Positions 8,090 through 18,493 of a stretch of 64,000 bases of DNA are shown one piece after another (the stretch's first letter is position 1; each line of letters opens with the position of its first letter). The notes below the pieces were generated by a model. The model was not told where the DNA came from. It did no database searches and saw only the letters and a list, made by a program, of their open reading frames with translations. The stretch comes from Methylobacterium currus (GTDB taxonomy: Bacteria; Pseudomonadota; Alphaproteobacteria; Rhizobiales; Beijerinckiaceae). Location of the stretch: contig NZ_CP028843.1 of the NCBI RefSeq assembly GCF_003058325.1, forward strand, positions 3,903,501-3,967,500. The letters run 5' to 3'. The translations under genes were made by a program, and so were the position numbers.

Positions 8090-10510
8090 ATGCAAGGCCC
8101 GCCCGCAACCTCTCCGAACCCATTTCCCGGCGGCGGCGCGATGGCCGTCCGGATGCGGGAGCACGACTGGGACGCGAGCGCACTTGGTCCTGCCACCGCG
8201 TGGCCGGCGGAGCTGACCGTCACGGTTCGCACGATGCTCCGGGCCGCCACTCCGATGGCGGTCTACTGGGGTCCGGAGCTCCTCATCCTCTACAACCTCT
8301 CATGGGGAGCGCTTGTCGGCGGCAAGCATCCCGGCGCCCTGGGTCGACCGGCGCGGGACGTCTTTCCCGAGGCGTGGCACGAACTCGGGCCGATGTTCGC
8401 CCGAGTTCTCGACGGCGGCGAAGCCGTGGAGGTGCAGGACCAGCGGCTCGTCCTCGACCGGAACGGCATGCCCGAGGACACCTGGTTTACCTACAGCCTT
8501 AATCCGATTCTCGACGCGGAGGGTCGGGTCGCCGGCATCCTGAACGTCGCGCAGGAGACGACTGGGCGCGTGCGCGCCGCCTCCGGCTTGGTCGAGAGCG
8601 AGGAACGGTTCCGCAGCTTCGCGGAGAACTCGGCCGACGTGCTCTGGATCGCGAACCCGGATGGGGGCCGGCTTGAGTACCTGAGCCCGGCCTACGAGCG
8701 CGTCGGGGGTGACCGGCGCGAACTGGTGATGGGCGACCTCGCGCGCTGGGCCTCGCTCGTCCACCCGGAAGACCGGGAGCGTGCCTACGCGGCTATGCCG
8801 CGCCTGCTCTCCGGCGAGACCCACACCGTCGAGTACCGCATCGTGCGGCCGGACGACGGGGCCGTGCGCCACATACGCGACACGGGTTTCCCTATTCGCG
8901 ACGCTGGAGGCGGCCTGCGGCGCTTGGGTGGCATAGCGCAGGACGTCACCGCGGAGCACGCCCGGGAGGAGGCGCTTGAGCGCCGCATCGCTGAGAGCAC
9001 GGCTGAGCACGACCGGGTCTGGCGCAACTCGCGCGACCTGCTGGTGGTGGTCGGCGTCGACGGGGTATTCCGCGCGGTGAACCCGGCCTGGAAGGCGATC
9101 CTGGGCCACGACCCGGCCGAGGTGGTGGGACGCAGCTTCCAGGAGTTCATCTGGCCCGAGGACGACGTCGTCACGCGTACGGCACTGACCTACGCGGCCA
9201 CGGCGGAGGACCTCACGGCCTTCGAGAACCGCTACCGCCACCGGGACGGCACGCCGCGCTGGATCTCCTGGCACACGGCCGCCGAGGGCGACATCGTCTA
9301 CGCCTACGGGCGCGACGTCACCGCCGAGAAGGAGCGGACGGCGGCGCTCGCCGAGGCGGAAGAGGCCCTGCGGCAATCCCAGAAGATGGAGGCCATCGGT
9401 CAGTTGACCGGGGGCGTGGCGCACGACTTCAACAACCTTCTCACCATCATCCGCTCGTCGGTCGACTTCCTGCGCCGGCCCGACCTGCCGGAGGAGCGTC
9501 GCCGCCGCTACCTGGATGCGGTCTCGGATACGGTGGAACGGGCCGCCAAGCTCACCGGGCAGCTCCTCTCGTTCGCGAGGAGGCAAGCGCTCAAGGCGGA
9601 AGTCTTCGACGTCGTCGCGTGCCTGCGGGGCGTGGCGGAGATGCTCGATACCGTCACCGGCGGGCGTATCCGCGTGGTGACCGAGCTTCCGGACGTCGCC
9701 TGCTTCGTGCGTGCCGACCGCAGCCAGTTCGAGACGGCGCTTGTCAACATGGCGGTGAACGCCCGCGACGCCATGGACGGCGAGGGCACCCTGAAGCTGC
9801 GCCTGGCGTGCGGGGTGGGCAAGCCCGCCATCCGCGGGCACGCCCCGGTGCCGGGACCCTTCGCCGCCGTGTCGCTGACGGATACGGGCTGCGGCATCCC
9901 GCCTGAGGCCGTCGGGCGGATCTTCGAGCCGTTCTTCACCACCAAGGACATCGGGAAGGGCACGGGGCTCGGGCTGTCCCAGGTTTTCGGGTTCGCCAAG
10001 CAGTCGGGCGGCGACGTGGGCGTGGCGAGCGCGCCGGGGCGCGGCACCACCTTCACGCTCTACTTGCCCGAGACGGAGCCGGGCAACTCCGAAGGGGTCC
10101 AACAGCCCGAGACCGAGGACGCGGCGACCGTCGGCGGAGCCGGCCGGCGCGTGATGGTGGTGGAGGACAACGTCGAGGTCGGGCGTTTCGCGACGCAGAT
10201 CCTTGAGGACCTTGGCTACGAGACGATCTGGGCGGCTAACGCCTCGGAGGCGCTGGCTCATCTTGGCGGGGCCCGACACGACTTCGACGCGGTGTTCTCG
10301 GACGTCGTGATGCCGGGCATGAACGGGGTCGAGCTCGCGCGCGAGATCCGGCGACGGTGGCCGGACCTGCCCGTGGTGCTTACCTCCGGCTACAGTCACG
10401 TGCTCGCCCAGGAAGGCGGTCACGGCTTCGAGCTCCTTCAGAAGCCGTACTCCGCCGAGCAGCTCTCGCGCATCCTCCAGCGCGTGGCCCGTGCACCTGT
10501 CGGCACGTGA
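8090..10510 (+). CDS. PAS hybrid sensor histidine kinase/response regulator (first of tandem pair)
   Basis: This 806-residue soluble protein begins with a PAS-like sensor of the HDWxxxxLGPxxxWP...YWGPELLILYN type (residues 20-160). Two PAS domains follow (about 170-295 and 310-415). The HWE-free HisKA block QKMEAIGQLTGGVAHDFNNLL has phospho-acceptor His445. An ATPase domain (NARDAM, TDTGCGIP, GTGLGLSQVFGF) runs to about residue 660, and a receiver has phospho-acceptor Asp738. No membrane segment is seen, so the signal is probably cytoplasmic. The start is uncertain: 8141 is an alternative, but the family usually has a short GGG-containing lead as here. It is a tandem paralogue of the next kinase. 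The output partner is unknown. Confidence 0.88.
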   Translation: MQGPPATSPNPFPGGGAMAVRMREHDWDASALGPATAWPAELTVTVRTMLRAATPMAVYWGPELLILYNLSWGALVGGKHPGALGRPARDVFPEAWHELGPMFARVLDGGEAVEVQDQRLVLDRNGMPEDTWFTYSLNPILDAEGRVAGILNVAQETTGRVRAASGLVESEERFRSFAENSADVLWIANPDGGRLEYLSPAYERVGGDRRELVMGDLARWASLVHPEDRERAYAAMPRLLSGETHTVEYRIVRPDDGAVRHIRDTGFPIRDAGGGLRRLGGIAQDVTAEHAREEALERRIAESTAEHDRVWRNSRDLLVVVGVDGVFRAVNPAWKAILGHDPAEVVGRSFQEFIWPEDDVVTRTALTYAATAEDLTAFENRYRHRDGTPRWISWHTAAEGDIVYAYGRDVTAEKERTAALAEAEEALRQSQKMEAIGQLTGGVAHDFNNLLTIIRSSVDFLRRPDLPEERRRRYLDAVSDTVERAAKLTGQLLSFARRQALKAEVFDVVACLRGVAEMLDTVTGGRIRVVTELPDVACFVRADRSQFETALVNMAVNARDAMDGEGTLKLRLACGVGKPAIRGHAPVPGPFAAVSLTDTGCGIPPEAVGRIFEPFFTTKDIGKGTGLGLSQVFGFAKQSGGDVGVASAPGRGTTFTLYLPETEPGNSEGVQQPETEDAATVGGAGRRVMVVEDNVEVGRFATQILEDLGYETIWAANASEALAHLGGARHDFDAVFSDVVMPGMNGVELAREIRRRWPDLPVVLTSGYSHVLAQEGGHGFELLQKPYSAEQLSRILQRVARAPVGT

Positions 10511-10710
10511 GACGGGGATTCGAACCCGCCGGAGCCGTGCCGTCTCGGTCCTCGGCGGCCCGGGCGGCGGGGCAACCTCAAAGCCATCGCGGCGTTTCCG
10601 GGACGCTGCCGCAAACCCGCCATCACGACGCATCATGGCCGACCGGAAACGGCAAACGGCGGGAAGTTCCTCTTGTCAGCCATCGCCTCGACCAGACACG
10701 ACCCCGGAAC

Positions 10711-13509
10711 ATGTCCGAAAGCACCTCGTCCTTGACCACCGCATGCCTGTCGGGAGGCGGACAGATGGGCGCTCGCATGCGCGCCCACGACTGGTCGTCC
10801 TCGCCGCTCGGCGCGCCGGAGACCTGGCCGCAGGCGCTGCGCTCGGTCGTGAGCCTGATGCTCGGCTCCAGGTTCCCGATGTTCGCGGCCTGGGGGCCGG
10901 AACTCGCCTTCGTCTACAACGACGCCTACGCGGAGATCCTCGGCGACAAGCACCCGGCCGCCCTGGGCCGCCGCTTCCGTGACATCTGGTCCGAGATCTG
11001 GGACGCCGTCACGCCATACGTCGACAGCGCCATGGCGGGCGAGCCGACCTGGGCCGAGAACCTGCCGTTCACGATGAACCGGCACGGCTACGACGAGCGG
11101 ACCTACTTCACCTTCTCCTACTCGCCGATACGCGACGATGCCGGCGTCGTCGGTGGCATGTTCTGCGCCTGCACCGAAACCACCGCCAAAGTGCAGGCCG
11201 AGGAGGCCTTGCGCGCCAGCGAAGCCCGCGCCTCGGGCGTGCTGGAGGGCATGGGCGAGGGCTTCATGCTCCTCGACCGCGACTTTCGCATCCTGCAGAT
11301 GAACGCCGAAGGTTTCCGGCTGGAGGAGCGGTCGCCCGATCAGATCGTGGGCCGCTCGCATTGGGAGGTCTACCCGGGCTCCGAGGCGATGCCCATCGGG
11401 CACATGTACCTGCGCGCGATGCAGGAGCGCATCTCCCTCACGCTGGAACACCGCTATGTCTGGCCTGACGGGCACGCCGCCTGGCTGGAGGTGAGGGCCT
11501 ACCCGCATCCGGAAGGCCTGGCGCTGTTTTATCGCGACGTGACCGAGCGACGGGAGCGCGAGGACGCGTTGCGCGAGGCGGAGGCGCGCTTCCAAACCAT
11601 CGCCAACTCCATCGATCAGATGGTCTGGTCGACCCGGGCGGACGGCTACCACGACTACTACAATCAACGCTGGTACGACTTCACCGGCGTGCCGCCTGGC
11701 TCGACCGACGGCGAGGAGTGGGAGGACATCGTTCACCCCGACGACAGGGAGCGGACCTGGACGGTCTGGGGCGAGTCCCTCGCGTCGGGCGAACCCTACC
11801 GGATCGAGTACCGGCTGCGGCATCACACCGGCCAGTACCGCTGGACGCTCGGACGTGCGTTGCCGATGCGCGACGCGTCCGGGCGGGTCACCCGCTGGTT
11901 CGGCACCTGCACCGACATCCAGGACATTGTCGAGGCGCGCGAGGTGCTCACGCGCTCGCGCGAGGAACTCGAAGCGCTGGTGACGGAGCGGACCGCCGAC
12001 CGCGACCGCATGTGGCGGCTGTCGACAGACATCATGCTGGTCGCCCGCTACGACGCCACCATCGAGGCGGTGAACCCGGCTTGGACGACGCTGCTCGGCT
12101 GGGGCGAGCGCGACCTCGTCGGCGGTGCTTTCATGGACCTCGTCCACCCGGACGACGTGCCGGCGACGCTTGCCGAGGTCGGCAAGCTTTCGGAAGGCCT
12201 GACCACCCTGCGCTTCGTGAACCGTTACCGGCACAAGGACGGCAGCTATCGGTGGCTCTCGTGGACGGCGGTTCCGGCCGAGGACCTCATCCACGCGGTC
12301 GGTCGGGACGTCACGGCCGAGAAGGAGGCGGCGCACGCCCTGGCCGAGACCGAGGAGGCTTTGCGGCAATCGCAGAAGATGGAGGCGGTAGGCCAGCTCA
12401 CCGGCGGCCTCGCCCATGATTTCAACAATCTGCTCACCGGCATCTCCGGCAGCCTGGAGCTGATGCAGACCCGGATGAGCCAAGGCAGGCTGTCGGACCT
12501 CGACCGTTACATGGCGGCGGCGCAAGGGGCGGCCAAGCGTGCCGCGGCATTGACCCATCGGCTGCTCGCGTTCTCGCGGCGCCAGACGCTCGACCCGAGA
12601 CCGACGGACGTGAACGCCCTGATCCACGGAATGGAGGAGTTGGTCCGCCGCACGGTGGGTCCGTCCGTCCACATCGAGGTGGTGGGCTCCGCGGGCCTAT
12701 GGCCGGCGCTGGTGGACCCGGGCCAGCTTGAGAACGCGCTGCTCAACCTCTGCATCAACGCACGCGACGCCATGCCGGACGGGGGCCGCATCACGGTCGA
12801 GACCGCCAACCGCTGGCTCGACGAGCGCATCGCCCGCGAGCGCGACATGCCGCCCGGGCAGTACCTGTCCCTCTGCGTCACGGACACCGGCACGGGCATG
12901 GCCCCGGATGTCGCCGCCAAGGCGTTCGAGCCGTTCTTCACGACGAAGCCCATCGGTCAGGGCACCGGGCTCGGCCTTTCGATGATCTACGGCTTCGTGC
13001 GCCAGTCCGGCGGTCAGGTCCGCATCTACTCCGAGGTCGGGCAGGGCACGACCGTCTGCCTGTACCTGCCTCGCCACCACGGCGACGTCCTTGCCTCCGA
13101 GGACATGCCGGACCTCGCGGGGGCGCCTCGTGCCGAGAGGGGCGAAACGGTGCTGGTCGTCGACGACGAGCCTTCGGTGCGCATGCTGGTGACGGAGGTG
13201 CTGGAGGACTTGGGCTACACGGCCATCGAGGCTGCGGACGGCCCCGCGGGACTGAGGGTGGTGCAATCGGACGCTCGCGTCGACCTCCTGGTGACGGACG
13301 TCGGCCTGCCCGGCGGCATGAACGGGCGGCAGGTCGCGGACGCGGCCCGGGTGAGCCGCCCGGGCCTCAAGGTGTTGTTCATCACCGGCTACGCCGAGAA
13401 CGCGGCGGTAGGGAACGGCTACCTCGACCCCGGCATGGAGATCCTCACCAAGCCCTTCGCCATGGAGGCGCTGGCCTCGCGCATCAAGGACATGATCGGG
13501 CGAGGCTAG
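10711..13509 (+). CDS. PAS hybrid sensor histidine kinase/response regulator (second of tandem pair)
   Basis: The 932-residue soluble hybrid kinase shares the N-terminal HDWxxxPLG...FPMFAAWGPELAFVYNDAY sensor with its upstream neighbour, then has three PAS domains (about 165-285, 290-405, 430-535). The histidine block GQLTGGLAHDFNNLLTG has His569. The ATPase domain runs to about 785, and the C-terminal receiver has Asp863 in LLVTDVGLPGG. The ATG at 10711 was chosen because the homologous region begins shortly after it; longer open frame upstream reads as the tail of the first kinase in another frame. The 200-base gap from the first kinase makes a shared transcript possible. A decayed relative of this gene's C-terminus lies at 56394-56905. 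Confidence 0.88.
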   Translation: MSESTSSLTTACLSGGGQMGARMRAHDWSSSPLGAPETWPQALRSVVSLMLGSRFPMFAAWGPELAFVYNDAYAEILGDKHPAALGRRFRDIWSEIWDAVTPYVDSAMAGEPTWAENLPFTMNRHGYDERTYFTFSYSPIRDDAGVVGGMFCACTETTAKVQAEEALRASEARASGVLEGMGEGFMLLDRDFRILQMNAEGFRLEERSPDQIVGRSHWEVYPGSEAMPIGHMYLRAMQERISLTLEHRYVWPDGHAAWLEVRAYPHPEGLALFYRDVTERREREDALREAEARFQTIANSIDQMVWSTRADGYHDYYNQRWYDFTGVPPGSTDGEEWEDIVHPDDRERTWTVWGESLASGEPYRIEYRLRHHTGQYRWTLGRALPMRDASGRVTRWFGTCTDIQDIVEAREVLTRSREELEALVTERTADRDRMWRLSTDIMLVARYDATIEAVNPAWTTLLGWGERDLVGGAFMDLVHPDDVPATLAEVGKLSEGLTTLRFVNRYRHKDGSYRWLSWTAVPAEDLIHAVGRDVTAEKEAAHALAETEEALRQSQKMEAVGQLTGGLAHDFNNLLTGISGSLELMQTRMSQGRLSDLDRYMAAAQGAAKRAAALTHRLLAFSRRQTLDPRPTDVNALIHGMEELVRRTVGPSVHIEVVGSAGLWPALVDPGQLENALLNLCINARDAMPDGGRITVETANRWLDERIARERDMPPGQYLSLCVTDTGTGMAPDVAAKAFEPFFTTKPIGQGTGLGLSMIYGFVRQSGGQVRIYSEVGQGTTVCLYLPRHHGDVLASEDMPDLAGAPRAERGETVLVVDDEPSVRMLVTEVLEDLGYTAIEAADGPAGLRVVQSDARVDLLVTDVGLPGGMNGRQVADAARVSRPGLKVLFITGYAENAAVGNGYLDPGMEILTKPFAMEALASRIKDMIGRG

Positions 13510-13528
13510 CCGGGGGAGGGGCCCTCCT

Positions 13529-15277
13529 TCAGGCTGCCAAGCCAAGCCTACCATTCAACGCCGGGTGCCGCAGGCCGGACTGAATTTCGAGACCCGCCGC
13601 GCCACCCTCGGACCAGGCGACTGCCGCCGGCATGCGCCCACCGTCCGCCGTCTCGAACTCGACCGCCTCGCCTGAGGCGAGCGGTGGCACGTCGGTGACG
13701 CGGGCACCGTGGGACGAGACCTCGACGAGGCGCACCGGGTAGCGGCGGCCCCGCGAGTGCAGGAAGCCCGCTTCGGCGACGGCGATGCGCACGGCGCCGC
13801 GGCGCTCCTCCAGGTCGGTCGTGACCCGCTGGACGAATTGGCTCACGGAGCAGGCGAGGTCGGCGGCGACCGCCTTGAGGGACTCGGACGCGGATAGGGC
13901 GCTGTCGGCGTGGCGCTGCGTCTCCCGGGTGGCCCGCGAGACCGAGACGGCGCCGGCGTGCGCCTCGGAACTGCCCTGGGCGACCTGTGCCACCGTGCGG
14001 GAGATCTCCTGGGTCGCCGCCCGCTGCTGATCTACCGACGCGGCGATGGACGTCGTCAGGGCGTTCACCTCCTGCGTGGCCGAGGCCATCGCGTGGACGG
14101 AACCGACGGTGCGGCGCGTCGAGGCCTGGATGGCATCGACCTGGGACACGATCTCGTCAGCGGCCTTCATGGTCTGGCCCGCCAGCGCCTTCACCTCCGA
14201 GGCTACGACCGCGAAGCCCCTGCCGGCCGCACCGGCCCGCGCCGCCTCGATGGTGGCGTTCAGCGCCAGGAGGTTCGTCTGGTCGGCCACCGACTTGATC
14301 AGGCCCGTGACCGCGCCGATGCGGTCGGCCACGACCGCGAGCTGCTCGACTTCCTCGTTCGTGGTCCGCGCGATCTCCGTCATGTGCGCGATGAACTCGC
14401 GGGCCCGCTCGGTCTGACCGGCAATGTCGGAGATGGAGGCGCTGAGCTCCTCGGCGCCCGCCGACACCGAGAGCACGTTCCGCGCGGTTGCCGACGCCGT
14501 GGTCTCCGCGTTGGCAGCCTGTACGCTCGACTGCTCGGCGACCCCGTTGAGGGAGAGCGCGGTCTCGCGCATGCCGCTCGTCTCGCGTTCGACCTTGTGC
14601 TCGATCTCGACCAGCGCGTCGCGGAACTCGGCGACGACCTCGCCGAGGCGCCGCTGGCGGTGGACCTCCAGGTTGCGGTCCTGGCCGGCGGCGGCCTCGG
14701 CACGGCGCTGCGCCAGCACGCTGTCGGCGGCATGACGGGTCGCTTCCTCGGCCGAGGAGAGGGCCTTGGCGAGTTGGCGGGCGGCCAGCACCAGGGCGGC
14801 GGCTTCCGTTACGAGGACCAAGGCGTGAAGGACGACGCGCAGGTACTCGGCGCCGTTGGGGAACACGGCGGCCGGGTAGAGCACGTTGAGCGCGAGGTGG
14901 TGGACGGCGACGACGCCGGCCGCCACCAGGATCGAGGACCAGCAGCACCATCCGGCGGCGACCGCGAGGGCGGCGAAGAACACCATGTGGACGTCGATCT
15001 GCAGGTGCGTGCCGGAGGAGACGAGCACCAGCAGGCCGACCAGCATCATCAGGGCGGCTGACGAGAGATGGCGGGTGATGGCTGCCGCCCGATGCCGCCG
15101 GGCAGCCACGAGGGCCGCTCCCGGCAAGAGGAGCGCGAGCGCCGTCACAGGCACCGGCATGACGTCCCGCCACCAGGCGAGCGCCGTGACAAGGGTCGCG
15201 AGGGCTCCGAGCGCGCCGGTCATGACCGGCAGGAAGGCGAGGCGGAGGCGGTCGAGGCTGCTGCTGTCGGTCATCAC
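13529..15277 (-). CDS. Methyl-accepting chemotaxis protein with C-terminal PilZ-like domain
   Basis: The 582-residue receptor has about six hydrophobic segments in residues 12-170, including [20 protein letters not shown], with no large periplasmic loop and no obvious HAMP domain. A linker and the signalling coiled-coil follow, with the hairpin tip near [28 protein letters not shown]. After the receptor ends, residues about 500-575 ([21 protein letters not shown]) resemble a PilZ domain, the fold that binds cyclic di-GMP. This links chemotaxis signalling to c-di-GMP, fitting the MHYT-GGDEF-EAL gene nearby. The ATG overlaps the stop of the upstream small gene by four bases, so they are co-translated. 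Confidence 0.85.
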   Translation of the reverse strand: MMTDSSSLDRLRLAFLPVMTGALGALATLVTALAWWRDVMPVPVTALALLLPGAALVAARRHRAAAITRHLSSAALMMLVGLLVLVSSGTHLQIDVHMVFFAALAVAAGWCCWSSILVAAGVVAVHHLALNVLYPAAVFPNGAEYLRVVLHALVLVTEAAALVLAARQLAKALSSAEEATRHAADSVLAQRRAEAAAGQDRNLEVHRQRRLGEVVAEFRDALVEIEHKVERETSGMRETALSLNGVAEQSSVQAANAETTASATARNVLSVSAGAEELSASISDIAGQTERAREFIAHMTEIARTTNEEVEQLAVVADRIGAVTGLIKSVADQTNLLALNATIEAARAGAAGRGFAVVASEVKALAGQTMKAADEIVSQVDAIQASTRRTVGSVHAMASATQEVNALTTSIAASVDQQRAATQEISRTVAQVAQGSSEAHAGAVSVSRATRETQRHADSALSASESLKAVAADLACSVSQFVQRVTTDLEERRGAVRIAVAEAGFLHSRGRRYPVRLVEVSSHGARVTDVPPLASGEAVEFETADGGRMPAAVAWSEGGAAGLEIQSGLRHPALNGRLGLAA

Positions 15278-15657
15278 GGCGATGGTCCGGTGAGGGGCGG
15301 GGAGGGCCGGTAGCCAGGAAGGCAGGCGCCTAGGGGTCCGGCGGCGAGGACGAGGAGGGCGCCGGCACGGCGCAGGTCGGCGGCGGCGTCACGCCCCGAG
15401 GCGTCGAGCATCGCGACGTGCCCTCCGGTGGAAAGCCACAGGATGGGCGCGCCCGAGGCGGCGACGGCCTTGGGGACGGGGGCGTCGGGGAAGAGGGTGA
15501 TGACTGCGACGGGCTCGCCGGGGCGTGGCGCGAGCGCGAGGGCGGCCGGGACGAGCCCACAGCCGGCGACCAGGGCGCAGGTCAGAGCGGCGGCACGGAG
15601 CGACGGGACGGCCGGTGATGGGTTTCGTGCCGTCCGCACCCTCATGCCCGCCTCCAT
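15274..15657 (-). CDS. Small hypothetical exported or anchored protein
   Basis: A 127-residue product with a hydrophobic stretch near residues 20-42 ([20 protein letters not shown]) that looks like a signal peptide or single anchor. A short Ala/Pro-rich domain containing [28 protein letters not shown] and a [16 protein letters not shown] region follows. I do not recognise the family. Its stop overlaps the start of the chemoreceptor by four bases, which suggests the two are made together and might interact at the membrane. The start could also be the internal Met at residue 5. There is no sign of decay. Confidence 0.6.
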   Translation of the reverse strand: MEAGMRVRTARNPSPAVPSLRAAALTCALVAGCGLVPAALALAPRPGEPVAVITLFPDAPVPKAVAASGAPILWLSTGGHVAMLDASGRDAAADLRRAGALLVLAAGPLGACLPGYRPSPPLTGPSP

Positions 15658-15717
15658 CCAATCCGACCCGACATCCTTAGGCGGGCGAGGTTGACGCTTG
15701 CCCCCTTTCCGACGTGC

Positions 15718-18105
15718 TCAGGCGCGTTTCCGGTCCTCGTCGGTGACTGGAACCGTGCCATGCGTGTGCTGCGAGAACTGCCCGATGGGCGACGGGCGGC
15801 CCATCAGGTAACCCTGCGCGGCGTGACACTGCTCGGCGGCGAGGAAGCCGAGCTCGGCCTCGGTCTCGACGCCTTCCGCCAGGACGGGAAGCCCGAGGCC
15901 GCGCCCGAGGCCGAGCACCGAGCGCACGATGGCCGCGGTCTGCTCGTTGCTGTCGACCGAACGCACGAACGAGCCGTCGATCTTGATCTTGTCGAACGGG
16001 AACGAGCGCAGGTTCGAGAGCGATGAGTAGCCCGTGCCGAAGTCGTCCATGGCGATGCGCAGCCCCAGCGACTTCAACTGGCGCAGGGTGAGCAGCGCCC
16101 GGTTCGGGTCGCTGATCAGCGCCGTCTCGGTGACCTCGACCTCAAGCCTGTGCGCCGCCAGCCCGGTCTTGAGCAGCACCTCGTGCACGAGGCCGACGAA
16201 GTGGGGGCTGTGGATCTGCACCGCCGAGACGTTGACGGCAATGGACAGGGGCTGTGGCCAGGTCGCGGCCTCGCGGCAAGCCTCGCGCAGCACCCACTCG
16301 CCGATCTGCAGGATGGCGTTGCTCTCCTCGGCGATGGGGATGAACACGGCCGGCGAGACGAAGCCGCGCTCCGGGTGCTTCCAGCGCAGCAACGCCTCGA
16401 AGCCGATGACGGCGCCCGAGCCCACGTCGGTCTGGGGCTGGTAGACGAGGTGCATCTCGCCGCGGGCCACGGCGTGGCGCAGGTCGTGCTCCAAGAAGCG
16501 GCGCTCGCGCACCTCGACGCCCATCCTCGCCTCGAAGAAGCGGTAGGTGCCGCGGCCCTCCGACTTGGCGCGGTAGAGGGCCGTGTCGGCGTAGCTGAGG
16601 AGCGCGGCCCGCTCCTGCGCGTCGTCGGGGTAGAGGGCGATGCCGATGCTGGTCGCGATCTGCGGGCCGCCGGCATCCGGCCTGCCGGAGCGCAGCGCCT
16701 CCAGGATGCGCTCGGCGAGGCGCCCGGCCTCGGAGGGGCCGCCGCAGGGCATCAGCACCGCGAACTCGTCGCCGCCGAGCCTGGCCACCATCTGAGCGTC
16801 ATCGAGGACGGCCGAGACGATACGGGCGACGCTCTCCAGCATGGCGTCGCCGGCCGCATGGCCGAACAGGTCATTGACCTCCTTGAAGCGGTCGAGGTCG
16901 AGGCAGAGGACGGCGAGCTTGCGGCCGCCGGCGTCCGCGGCGCGCATCTCCTGGTCGAGCCGCTTGCCGAAGCTGGCGCGGTTGGCCAGTCCCGTGAGCG
17001 CGTCGTGGTGGGCGAGGAACTGGATCTGGCTCTCGGCCTGGCGCCGGGCGCGGAGGTCGCGCACGGCCACCGCGTAGTGCGGCCGGCCGGCGTGCTCGAC
17101 GGGCTGCATGATGACCTCGACCGGCACGAGCGTGCCGTCGGCCTGCCGGATCTCGGCCTCGACCGGGCGCTCGGGCTGGCCGGCCACGGCGAGCCGGGCC
17201 GCGTCGCCCGGCAGGTACGCCGACAGGGTCGTCCCCGCGAGGGCCGCCTGCGGCAGGCCGACGAGCTTGGCGAAGCTGCGGTTGGCGCTCACCACCGTGT
17301 CGCCGGTACAGACGACGAGCCCTTCGACGGCGGCGTTGGCGAGGCTGTGCAGGCGCTCCGCCTCCAGCTTCGAATGCCGGCGGTCGCGCACGTCGAGGGC
17401 GAGCGCGGCGCCGGCGATCAGCAGGATGGCGAAGCTCGCGAGCGCCACGGCCACGGCGAGCCACGCGTTCGGGACGGCGGACGCCGACACGGCGAGCGTC
17501 GGGTCGGGCGTGACCGTGACGGCGCTCATGGCGGTGAAGTGGTGGCTGCAGATGGCCAGCAGCAGCAGGAGGGCCGCCGGCGACTGCCGGGCAAGGCCGC
17601 GGACTCCGAGCTGGGCCGCCAGCGCCGCGCCGCCGAGGATGCCGCCGAGCGCGAGCGAGGCGCCGACGATGGCCGGGTCCCACGCCTTGTGGCCGGCGAC
17701 ATAGTAGGCGGCCATGCCCGTGTAGTGCATCGCCGCGATTCCGAGTCCGAGTGTCGCGCCTCCGGCCCATGCTGCCGCGCGACCGCCGACGAGGACGGCG
17801 AGCGACAGGCCGGAGCCGGCCAGGAGGATGGCAATGCCCAGCGAGAGGCCGGTGAGCGCGACGTCGTAGCCGCTCGGCACGCCGGGGGCGAAGGCCAGCA
17901 TGGCGATGAAGTGGGTCGCCCAGATGCCCGAGCCGCCGGCCGTCGCCGCGACGGCGAGCCAGCCGCCTTGCGCCCAGCCCTCCGCCCGGCGGGCGTGGCT
18001 GACGAGGCAGACCGTCGTCAAGGCGGACAGGGCGCAGATGGCGGCCGCGAGTGCGACGAACCGAAAATCATGGGCCTCTACGAGGCAACCGACGACGGCA
18101 AGCAT
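15718..18105 (-). CDS. MHYT-PAS-GGDEF-EAL cyclic di-GMP signalling protein
   Basis: The 795-residue protein opens with the seven-helix MHYT sensor: the repeated motifs THFIAM, MHYTGM and SHHFTAM in residues 15-230 are proposed to bind metal and sense gases or redox. A PAS domain, a GGDEF domain with intact RLGGDEF and an EAL domain with GFEALLRW and later DDFGTGYSS follow. It could therefore make or break c-di-GMP. No RxxD inhibitory site is seen before GGDEF. The start at 18105 fits the family, whose members begin just before HDFRFVALAA. A terminator-like hairpin at 18273-18294 separates it from the DUF892 gene. Confidence 0.9.
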   Translation of the reverse strand: MLAVVGCLVEAHDFRFVALAAAICALSALTTVCLVSHARRAEGWAQGGWLAVAATAGGSGIWATHFIAMLAFAPGVPSGYDVALTGLSLGIAILLAGSGLSLAVLVGGRAAAWAGGATLGLGIAAMHYTGMAAYYVAGHKAWDPAIVGASLALGGILGGAALAAQLGVRGLARQSPAALLLLLAICSHHFTAMSAVTVTPDPTLAVSASAVPNAWLAVAVALASFAILLIAGAALALDVRDRRHSKLEAERLHSLANAAVEGLVVCTGDTVVSANRSFAKLVGLPQAALAGTTLSAYLPGDAARLAVAGQPERPVEAEIRQADGTLVPVEVIMQPVEHAGRPHYAVAVRDLRARRQAESQIQFLAHHDALTGLANRASFGKRLDQEMRAADAGGRKLAVLCLDLDRFKEVNDLFGHAAGDAMLESVARIVSAVLDDAQMVARLGGDEFAVLMPCGGPSEAGRLAERILEALRSGRPDAGGPQIATSIGIALYPDDAQERAALLSYADTALYRAKSEGRGTYRFFEARMGVEVRERRFLEHDLRHAVARGEMHLVYQPQTDVGSGAVIGFEALLRWKHPERGFVSPAVFIPIAEESNAILQIGEWVLREACREAATWPQPLSIAVNVSAVQIHSPHFVGLVHEVLLKTGLAAHRLEVEVTETALISDPNRALLTLRQLKSLGLRIAMDDFGTGYSSLSNLRSFPFDKIKIDGSFVRSVDSNEQTAAIVRSVLGLGRGLGLPVLAEGVETEAELGFLAAEQCHAAQGYLMGRPSPIGQFSQHTHGTVPVTDEDRKRA

Positions 18106-18272
18106 GGGTGGCCCTGGGAAGCTTCGAATCCTGATCATGGGCCATGGCGGTTTAGGCTGATTTAATGGTGTGCAACCGACACCGGGATCCACAGGAAGAA
18201 CGCGACCCGAGGGCCGACGCCCTTGGCGATGCATAGGCCTCGCCTCTTCGGGAGAACCGAAGTCGCAAACGG

Positions 18273-18294
18273 AAAACGGCCCCTTTCAGGGCCG
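18273..18294 (-). terminator. Rho-independent terminator, minus strand
   Basis: CGGCCC (18277-18282) pairs with GGGCCG (18289-18294) around a six-base loop. Read on the minus strand the stem is followed by TTTT. It lies about 200 bases downstream of the DUF892 gene and would end that transcript before the MHYT gene. Confidence 0.6.
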
Positions 18295-18493
18295 ATCCGA
18301 CCTCCCGAAGGCGGTCTCGGGGCGAAACTCGTGGATGTGTCACTCCACCCCTGCTTCCGCAGGGACCGGCCCAAGGCCGGCGGCGCTGGCTCTGCGCACG
18401 CCCAATAACCAGCGGTCTGGGCGATAGGTTAGGCAGGTGCGGTTATGCCGTCAACGGAATGCACCCCGGGCATTAGTCCCTGGTGCTGAACGT

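Noticed and set aside
10505..10595. tRNA-like T-arm (GGGTTCGAATCCCCG pattern on the minus strand)
   Set aside because: No D-arm, anticodon arm or acceptor stem can be folded around it, and the bases lie in the gap between two kinase genes. It looks like a chance match.
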